This document shows positions 7,363 through 12,125 of a DNA stretch of 12,125 nt, piece by piece. The stretch comes from CAYZJD01 sp964478455 (GTDB taxonomy: Bacteria; Acidobacteriota; Terriglobia; Bryobacterales; Bryobacteraceae), in contig CAYZJD010000111.1 in assembly GCA_964478455.1 (NCBI GenBank), forward strand, positions 1 to 12,125, read 5' to 3'. Position 1 is the first letter of the stretch. Each line of letters begins with the position of its first letter. The notes beneath the pieces were generated by a model that was not told the origin of the DNA, searched no databases, and saw only the letters and a list, made by a program, of their open reading frames with translations. The position numbers and the translations under genes were made by a program.

Positions 7363-7482
7363 CAGTCCGTGCCTCAGAACGCATATCGGCGGTTCCTGCG
7401 AGCGACTACAGGGCCCGCCGGAGGCCACTGGCCCCTGTTGAATTAGTCAGCCGCTGGCGGAGGAATTCTCCCCAGTCGTAGA

Positions 7483-7532
7483 CAAGAAAAAGAATCGGCT
7501 CGCCAGCCCTGGGCAGTGGGACCGGCGAGCCG
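7483..7532 (-). terminator. Rho-independent-terminator-like hairpin on the minus strand
   Basis: A perfect 9-base-pair stem, CGGCTCGCC (7496-7504) with GGCGAGCCG (7524-7532), encloses a 19-base loop. Read on the minus strand it is followed by ATTCTTTTTCTTG, a U-rich tract, as in intrinsic terminators. It lies 121 bases upstream of the small membrane protein start and reads toward it. It could therefore be an attenuator in that leader or the end of a separate small RNA. On the plus strand there is no U-tract. Confidence 0.55.
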
Positions 7533-7626
7533 TGGTACCGGCATAGAAACCGGCAGGAGGAGTGAAACCAAAGAAAATTGCGTTATGAAAGAACTCGGTT
7601 GCAGGAACTCCTTCAAAATCTACAAC

Positions 7627-7640
7627 CTAACCAAAGTTAG
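7627..7640. promoter_or_regulatory. 14-base inverted repeat CTAACCAAAGTTAG, copy 2
   Basis: Identical over all 14 bases to the copy at 1999-2012, but with unrelated flanks. It lies between the kinase and small membrane protein genes, about 50 bases downstream of a possible minus-strand -10 element. A shared regulator site is the simplest reading. Confidence 0.5.
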
Positions 7641-7690
7641 CACCTTCCTGGGGAAATGTGAATCTTATCTTTAGGGCAGACCAAAACAGA

Positions 7691-7718
7691 ACTATAGTAC
7701 CAGTACCACCCACCGCAA
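7691..7718 (-). promoter_or_regulatory. Possible minus-strand promoter
   Basis: On the minus strand TTGCGG (complement of 7713-7718) is followed after 16 bases by TATAGT (complement of 7691-7696), a plausible sigma-70-like pair. Transcription would start near 7684 and run through the inverted repeat and the hairpin at 7496-7532 toward the small membrane protein gene. Confidence 0.3.
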
Positions 7719-7777
7719 GGGGGATGCACCGGTCCTGTCACCCCACGGTCCAAAGCCTGCCCGGAGCGCCTGCAAGC

Positions 7778-7825
7778 GGAGGTATTATAATGGGCTTGAT
7801 CCGCCGCCCCCGGAAAGCGCCGTGA
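7778..7825 (+). other. Upstream ORF of 11 codons with strong ribosome binding site
   Basis: GGAGG at 7778-7782 is spaced 7 bases from ATG at 7790. The ORF encodes MGLIRRPRKAP and stops at 7823-7825, only 4 bases before the kinase ATG, which has no good Shine-Dalgarno of its own. This fits a leader peptide feeding ribosomes to the kinase start. The ATG overlaps a perfect TATAAT (7786-7791); if that is the real -10 element, the upstream ORF would not be transcribed intact. Confidence 0.35.
7786..7791 (+). promoter_or_regulatory. Perfect TATAAT, possible -10 element of the kinase operon
   Basis: It matches the -10 consensus at all six bases, 38 bases before the kinase ATG. No convincing -35 sequence is found at 16-18 bases upstream. 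It competes with the interpretation of this stretch as the start of a short upstream ORF. Confidence 0.3.
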
Positions 7826-7829
7826 AGTC

Positions 7830-9239
7830 ATGAAACTGCCGGATATACTGGCCTACTCCAGGGCTGATCGGATTACAGCCCTGGCGACAGCCGGGTTCCT
7901 GATTGCCACCGTCGCTTTCGCCCACTATTTGTTCCAGCCATCGGTGTCCCTTGGCTTCCTGTATCTGTTCCCGATCATCATCGCCTCGCTCCACGTGAGC
8001 CGAAAGGGGATCTTCGTGCTGGGCGTGCTCTGCACGCTGCTGCGCGAAGTCTTCGGGCCGCTCCAGTGGGATTGGGGTGTGGTTCCCCGGTCGGTCATCG
8101 GACTGCTGGCATACTCGGGCACCGGCCTGTTCGTTGCCGAACTGGCGCGGCGCAGGCGCCTGGCCCTGCGGCACGTCGCCGAACTGGAGGAAGAGAGCAA
8201 GCGCCGGGAGGAAGCCGAAGCTCAATTGAAGGTGCTCATCGAGACGAGTCCGGCGGCCATCCTCACTGTGGACGGGGAGGGAAGGATCCGGCTGGCCAAC
8301 CAGGCGGCGCAGCAACTTTTCGGCTGCGACCGCGAGGCGCTGGTCGGCGAGAAAGTGGCTGACTACCTGCCGGCGCTGGCCACGGTCCCGCAGGCGGGGG
8401 ATTCGGACCATGTCCTGCGCACGACCATGGAATGCCGCGGAAGACGCCGGAACGGAGAGGTCTTCCTGGCGCAGGTATGGCTGTCCACCTTCAGCACCAC
8501 CTCCGGCCCCCGCTTGGCGGCGATCGTGCTCGATGCCTCCGAGGATTTGCGCGATCGGGAGGAGAGCGGGCTTCAGCGGCTGATGGTCAGTTCCCGCGTA
8601 CTCGTCCGAGCGGTCTCGCATGAGATCCGCAACCTGTGCGCCGCAATCGGAGTGGTCCACGCCAATCTCAGGCAGGTGTCGGGGATCGCGCGTAATGAGG
8701 ACTACCTGGCGCTTGGGAGCCTTGTAGAAGGTTTGGGCAAACTTGTGTCGGCGGAACTGCGCCCTTCCTCGGAGAGCGGTCTGGCCGAAGTGGACCTGCG
8801 CGATGTGCTGGATGAGTTACGCATCATCATCGAGCCCGCCTACCGGGAAGAGGAGGCAACCATCCGCTGGGAGATCCCAGAACGCTTGCCGAGAGTTCTG
8901 GCGGATCGCCACGGGTTGCTCCAGGTCTTCATGAACCTGGCAAACAACAGCCAGCGGGCCCTGCGGGAGTCCCCGCAGAAGGACCTGACCATCTCGGCGA
9001 GTTGCGAAAAGGCCAGGGTAGTGGTGCGGTTCAGCGACACGGGAAAAGGTATCGAGAAGCCGGATCAGCTATTTCATGCATTCCAGCAGACTTCCGATGG
9101 AACGGGTCTGGGGCTCTACCTGTCGCGGGCGCTGGTGCGCGCCTTTGCCGGGGAGCTCCGGTATGAGCCGCAGGCGTACGGCTGCTGCTTCGCGGTGGAC
9201 CTGATCCCGGCGAGGCCGGCGGAGGCTGCCGCGCCGTGA
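7830..9239 (+). CDS. Membrane-bound PAS-domain sensor histidine kinase
   Basis: 469 residues; ATG at 7830 is the first start in this frame after an in-frame TGA at 7797. About four hydrophobic segments (~15-33, 39-55, 60-72, 85-105) place the N-terminus in the inner membrane. A short coiled coil (~106-134, rich in E/R/L) leads to a PAS domain (~131-243). The dimerisation/phosphorylation helix carries H264 in VSHEIRNLC; the usual proline after HExRN is replaced by leucine. The ATPase domain has the N box (N369, N373 in NLANNSQRAL), G1 box D403 (DTGKGI) and G2 box GTGLGL (424-429). It autophosphorylates with ATP and should pass the phosphate to the regulator encoded next, whose start overlaps its stop by 4 bases. 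The signal is unknown; no periplasmic ligand domain is present, so sensing is likely by the membrane segments or the PAS pocket. Confidence 0.93.
   Translation: MKLPDILAYSRADRITALATAGFLIATVAFAHYLFQPSVSLGFLYLFPIIIASLHVSRKGIFVLGVLCTLLREVFGPLQWDWGVVPRSVIGLLAYSGTGLFVAELARRRRLALRHVAELEEESKRREEAEAQLKVLIETSPAAILTVDGEGRIRLANQAAQQLFGCDREALVGEKVADYLPALATVPQAGDSDHVLRTTMECRGRRRNGEVFLAQVWLSTFSTTSGPRLAAIVLDASEDLRDREESGLQRLMVSSRVLVRAVSHEIRNLCAAIGVVHANLRQVSGIARNEDYLALGSLVEGLGKLVSAELRPSSESGLAEVDLRDVLDELRIIIEPAYREEEATIRWEIPERLPRVLADRHGLLQVFMNLANNSQRALRESPQKDLTISASCEKARVVVRFSDTGKGIEKPDQLFHAFQQTSDGTGLGLYLSRALVRAFAGELRYEPQAYGCCFAVDLIPARPAEAAAP
9221..9225 (+). promoter_or_regulatory. Shine-Dalgarno GGAGG deciding the GTG start of the response regulator
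   Basis: GGAGG lies inside the last kinase codons, 10 bases before the GTG at 9236. That GTG shares GTGA with the kinase stop, so the site supports this start over any internal one. Confidence 0.6.
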
Positions 9240-9892
9240 CGCCGCAACCGTCCCCCAAAGTCCGCATCCTGCTCATCGACGACCACGCGTTGTTCCGCGA
9301 GGGCCTCGCGCGGCTGCTGGCGGCCGAGCCGGATTTCGAACTGCTCGTTCCTTGCGCAAACGTCGATGAGGCGTTCCGCGTGCTCGATACGGTGCAGGCC
9401 GACTTCGTTCTGCTCGATTACGACCTCGGTCCGGAGCGCGGATCGCGTTTTCTGGTTCAGGCGCGCGAGCACGGCTTCGACGGGAAGATCCTCATCGTGA
9501 CGGCGGGCGTAAGCGACGGTGAAGCGGCGGAACTGCTGCGCCAGGGCGTGTCGGGCATCTTCATGAAGCACAGCCCGCCGGAGCTTCTGGCCAAGGCGAT
9601 CCGCAAGGTGATGGAAGGGGAGGTCTGGCTCGACCAGCGCCATCTCAAAGCGGTATTGAGCGGCCAGCACCTGGCCGAACAATCCGACCGCACCCGCCGG
9701 TTGACCGAACGCGAGCGCGACGTGCTCCGCGGGGTGCTTCGGGGACTGGCCAACAAGGAGATCGCGGCGCGGCTTGAGGTGTCGGAGAGTTCGGTCAAGG
9801 CCACCTTGCAGCAGCTCTTTCTCAAGACCGGCGTGCGCACGCGCAGCCAGCTCGTGCGCGTGGCGCTTGAGCAGTACAGAGACTACCTGTAA
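9236..9892 (+). CDS. NarL/FixJ-type response regulator with LuxR HTH output
   Basis: 218 residues from GTG at 9236. The receiver domain (~9-125) has the acidic pair D15/D16 (LLIDDH), phospho-acceptor D61 (VLLDYDLG), T89 (ILIVTAG) and K111 (GIFMKHSP), all the residues of an active receiver. A linker leads to a LuxR/GerE helix-turn-helix at ~154-210 (LTERERDVLRGVLRG...NKEIAARLEVSESSVKATLQQL). It is therefore a DNA-binding transcription factor activated by phosphorylation, in the cytoplasm. The GTGA overlap with the kinase gene makes it the cognate partner. Its targets are not known; the inverted repeats in this window are candidates only by proximity. It ends 13 bases from the convergent oxidoreductase gene, with no visible terminator between. 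Confidence 0.94.
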   Translation: MTPQPSPKVRILLIDDHALFREGLARLLAAEPDFELLVPCANVDEAFRVLDTVQADFVLLDYDLGPERGSRFLVQAREHGFDGKILIVTAGVSDGEAAELLRQGVSGIFMKHSPPELLAKAIRKVMEGEVWLDQRHLKAVLSGQHLAEQSDRTRRLTERERDVLRGVLRGLANKEIAARLEVSESSVKATLQQLFLKTGVRTRSQLVRVALEQYRDYL

Positions 9893-9905
9893 GAAGCAGC
9901 CGCCA

Positions 9906-12041
9906 TCATCCCCGCGGCGCCCGGATCGGCATCGAGCGAACCCGCTTGCCCGTCGCGTCGAACACCGCGTTGGCGATCGCCGGCGCGACCGCGATGATGG
10001 GAGTCTCGCCCGCGCCCGCTGGCTCCAGGTCCTTGCGGTCCAGCAGAATGATCTCGGTTCTTGGAACGTCCCGGAACCGCGGTACGCGGTAGGCTGCGAA
10101 TCGTCCGTTGGTCAACCGCCCGCCCGCGAACCGGATCTCCTCCCGCAGGGCCGGGCCGAGGCCCATCATGATGCAGCCCTCCACTTGAGCGCGCAGGCCG
10201 GCCGGATTCAGGATCGCCCCACACTCGAAGGCCTCGACAATCTCGATGAGCCTCGGAACGCCGCTTTCCCGATCCACCTCCACCTCGCAACAGGCCGCCA
10301 CCACGGAGTTCTTCTCCGTGCCGCAGGCCAGCCCGATGCCCGCTCCGGGCCTTGGTTGCTTCCGCCGCTCGGCCCAGCGGAACCGCTCGGCGGCCGCGAC
10401 CAGGACGTTCTTGAGCCTCTCGTTATCGAGGTGTGAGAGCCGGAATTCCAGCGGGTCTTTGCCCGCCGCTTCCGCCAATTCGTCGGTGAACGCCTCGCGA
10501 GCGAAGTTGTTCGCCGTGGCCGCAAGGCACCGGTAGGAGCCCTGCCTCAGAGGCGCATCGCATTCGATGAACCTCTCCCGCGTGTTGGCGATGCGGTACG
10601 GAGTCCCGAGGGCCGCCCTTCCCGAGTTGTAGTTCGTGAAATCCCACGCCGCGATGGAATTCCCTTGGTCCAGCGCCGCTTCGACTTCGATCAGCGCCGC
10701 CGGGCGGAAGTACGCCCACGTGAACTCTTCCGCCCGCGTCCATTGGAGCGAAATCGGGCGGCCGGCTTCCTTCGCCAGGCGAGCCGCCTCGACGGCCGCC
10801 TCGGCGGTGTGCTTGCCGCCGAAACCTCCACCCATGTGCGGAACGATCACGCGCACGCGCTCCGGCGCCAGCCGGAAGACTTCGGCGAGCTGCTGGCGGA
10901 CGCTGAAGGGATTGCTCGTTCCCGTCCACACAGTCAGCCCCCCGTCGCGCCACTCGGCCACGGCGGCGCGAGGTTCCATGGGGGCGTGCTGCACGTACGC
11001 CACCCGGTAGGTTGCCTTCAGCCTGCGCCGCCCCTGGCCCAGTGCCTGTTCCACCGAGCCGCGGCTCTCGCCGCGGGAGCCTCCCTGCTCTCTGGCGTGC
11101 TGTTTTAGGCGCTCGAACAGACCATCGCTTGACGGCTGGTCCTCGGTCCGCCACCGGGCCGTGGCCGAGATCGCCTCCAAGGTCTTTCTGGCGGCGAACG
11201 TGGTAGGCGCGGCGCATCCGACAAAGCCGCCGTCGCGCACCACCGTCACGCCCGGCATCTTCCGGGCCGCCGAGACGTCCACGCTCTCGAGCGTCGCTCC
11301 GTAGGAAGGCGCTCGCAGCACGCGTCCGTACAGCATGCCCGGTCGCACGATATCGGAGGGAAAGCGGTGCCGGCCGGTAACGATGTCGTGGCCGTCGACC
11401 CGGACTTGAGGCGTTCCCAGCACCTGCCAGTCTTTCGCCGGGGTGACTTCGGTGTTCGCGGGCAGCGTGTCTTTGTAAGCCGCCGCCAGTTCGGGTGAAC
11501 GGGCAAGTTTGGCGTAGGAGTACCTCTTGCCCGCGTGCGTGACAGCGCCATCGCGCACCTCGAGCCGCGCGTCGCCGGCTTCGCAGTGGGGGCGGGCCGC
11601 ATCGAGCAGCAACTGGCGCGCCGCTGCCGCGGCTCTCCGAACCAGCGGCACAGTCCCCGGCGTCGTCCTGCTGCCGGCGGTGATTCCGTCGTTCGGCGAC
11701 CGGTCCGTGTCCCCCATCACGAGCCGCACGCGGTCCAGAGGCACGCGCAATTCTTCCGCCGCGGCCATCGCCAGCTCCGTCAACGCCCCCTGGCCTTCCT
11801 CGATCTTTCCGGTCAGGACCGTGATGACGCCGTCTTCCGCAATGTGCAGCCGGGTCTCGAGCGGCCCGGTGCCTTCCGCTCCCCTCTGGGCCTCCGAGGG
11901 CGACGCCGCCACAATCAACAGACCAGAGCCGGCGATTTCGAGAAACTCCCTCCGGTTCACCGCGAACGAATACCCGGGCTGCTCCCGCAATTCATAGCGT
12001 TCGGCTTTGAACGGTTCGTGAGGAGACGAATGGTTTGGCAT
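9906..12041 (-). CDS. Tat-exported molybdopterin-binding subunit, xanthine dehydrogenase / isoquinoline 1-oxidoreductase (IorB-like) family
   Basis: 711 residues from ATG at 12041, chosen because AAGGA (12051-12047) lies 5 bases upstream; in-frame ATGs at 12047, 12059 and 12122 are alternatives, the last running through a hairpin region. Residues 29-46 (NRREFLEIAGSGLLIVAA) look like a twin-arginine signal, so the folded cofactor-loaded enzyme would be exported. The n-region before it is unusually long (~28 residues), though this layout is known in IorB-like proteins. Family signatures follow: TGKIEEGQGALTELAMAAAEE, an a/b hammerhead part (~220-285), the molybdopterin motif MGGGFGGK (403-410), and C-terminal GAGETP, where E679 fits the catalytic glutamate, then APAIANAVFDATGKRVRSMP. 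These enzymes hydroxylate aldehydes or N-heterocycles using water and pass electrons to a [2Fe-2S] partner. No such partner lies downstream; one may lie beyond the right edge. The substrate cannot be told. Confidence 0.9.
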   Translation of the reverse strand: MPNHSSPHEPFKAERYELREQPGYSFAVNRREFLEIAGSGLLIVAASPSEAQRGAEGTGPLETRLHIAEDGVITVLTGKIEEGQGALTELAMAAAEELRVPLDRVRLVMGDTDRSPNDGITAGSRTTPGTVPLVRRAAAAARQLLLDAARPHCEAGDARLEVRDGAVTHAGKRYSYAKLARSPELAAAYKDTLPANTEVTPAKDWQVLGTPQVRVDGHDIVTGRHRFPSDIVRPGMLYGRVLRAPSYGATLESVDVSAARKMPGVTVVRDGGFVGCAAPTTFAARKTLEAISATARWRTEDQPSSDGLFERLKQHAREQGGSRGESRGSVEQALGQGRRRLKATYRVAYVQHAPMEPRAAVAEWRDGGLTVWTGTSNPFSVRQQLAEVFRLAPERVRVIVPHMGGGFGGKHTAEAAVEAARLAKEAGRPISLQWTRAEEFTWAYFRPAALIEVEAALDQGNSIAAWDFTNYNSGRAALGTPYRIANTRERFIECDAPLRQGSYRCLAATANNFAREAFTDELAEAAGKDPLEFRLSHLDNERLKNVLVAAAERFRWAERRKQPRPGAGIGLACGTEKNSVVAACCEVEVDRESGVPRLIEIVEAFECGAILNPAGLRAQVEGCIMMGLGPALREEIRFAGGRLTNGRFAAYRVPRFRDVPRTEIILLDRKDLEPAGAGETPIIAVAPAIANAVFDATGKRVRSMPIRAPRG

Positions 12042-12072
12042 GCTCATCCTTGATTGCATGTCAGGGTTGAGT

Positions 12073-12116
12073 GTGGAGCGCGCAGTCTTGCGCGCCACGC
12101 CGGCGGTATATGCCGG
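12073..12116. repeat. Two adjacent hairpins upstream of the oxidoreductase gene
   Basis: GCGCGCA (12078-12084) pairs with TGCGCGC (12089-12095) around GTCT, extended by GTG (12073-12075) with CAC (12096-12098) across a 2-base bulge. Just after it CCGGC (12100-12104) pairs with GCCGG (12112-12116) around 7 bases. It could be a dispersed palindromic repeat, a terminator for a gene to the right (no U-tract seen), or a structured leader. Confidence 0.45.
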
Positions 12117-12125
12117 GCACATACT

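Larger units (their letters stand above)
7363..7829. other. 467-base intergenic region between divergent transcription units
   Basis: No confident protein gene is present. It holds, left to right, a terminator-like hairpin acting on the minus strand (7483-7532), three ACCGGC copies (7521, 7537, 7549), a nested stem (GGTTG 7597-7601 with CAACC 7623-7627, enclosing AGG/CCT), the repeated inverted repeat at 7627-7640, a minus-strand box resembling one before the subtilase (7669-7682), a possible minus-strand promoter (7691-7718), and an 11-codon ORF (7790-7825) just ahead of the kinase. The middle part is clearly more A/T-rich than the neighbouring genes. Confidence 0.6.

Noticed and set aside
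7497..7580. Possible riboswitch on the plus strand ahead of AGGAGG (GGCTCGCC hairpin, ACCGGC repeats)
   Set aside because: It did not match the c-di-GMP-I, cobalamin or TPP motifs I could recall, and no gene follows the AGGAGG directly. The U-tract favours the minus strand.
7585..7674. 29-codon plus-strand ORF (starts MKELGCRNSF) after an AGGAGG
   Set aside because: The AGGAGG is about 24 bases from the ATG, too far. Codon composition is A/T-rich, unlike neighbours, and the ORF runs through the shared inverted repeat, so it is more likely chance within a regulatory region.
7785..8660. Long minus-strand ORF opposite the kinase gene
   Set aside because: It lies over the well-supported kinase; its translation has no recognisable domain and a skewed Gln/Arg/Gly/Pro-rich composition typical of an antisense shadow in high-GC DNA.
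12042..12122. Extended start of the oxidoreductase at 12122 (27 extra residues)
   Set aside because: The extra stretch runs through two hairpins and lacks family similarity, whereas ATG at 12041 has AAGGA at ideal spacing.

Overview
High-GC bacterial DNA, most probably from an acidobacterium of the Bryobacterales/Solibacter type. The strongest clue is an internal domain of about 230 residues in the long secreted protease at 2054-5854. It matches the 'Solibacter C-terminal' family (TIGR03437), which is very abundant in Solibacter-like genomes. The sensor kinase, its LuxR-type partner and the IorB-like oxidoreductase also fit that group. This placement comes from recognising the families by eye, not from a search.

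Layout. (1) 1-1828, minus: a secreted right-handed beta-helix protein, cut by the left edge, whose visible end is a thioredoxin-like domain without the redox cysteines. (2) 1829-2053: a divergent control region packed with short inverted repeats. (3) 2054-5854, plus: a 1266-residue secreted subtilase built as protease, Ig-like, TIGR03437, five-repeat propeller and CARDB modules. (4) 5862-7223, minus: a GT-B (GT9-like) glycosyltransferase with a long N-terminal extension. It overlaps a small single-span membrane protein at 7201-7362. (5) 7363-7829: 467 bases without a confident gene, holding a strong minus-strand terminator-like hairpin, a possible minus-strand promoter, a second copy of a 14-base inverted repeat seen at 1999-2012, and an 11-codon upstream ORF just before the next gene. 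(6) 7830-9239 and 9236-9892, plus: a membrane histidine kinase and a NarL/LuxR-type response regulator overlapping by 4 bases, a translationally coupled two-component pair. (7) 9906-12041, minus: a Tat-exported molybdopterin-binding subunit of the xanthine dehydrogenase/isoquinoline oxidoreductase family. Two hairpins lie upstream of it at the right edge.

How the parts relate. The kinase and regulator form one signalling unit. The small membrane protein and glycosyltransferase probably form another transcription unit. The beta-helix protein and the subtilase share a divergent promoter region and are both predicted to be exported, so they may be co-regulated. The identical inverted repeat between the subtilase and beta-helix genes and again ahead of the kinase / membrane-protein genes suggests one regulator may act at both places; this is inference. 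I see no CRISPR array, tRNA, rRNA, insertion sequence or recognisable defence system.
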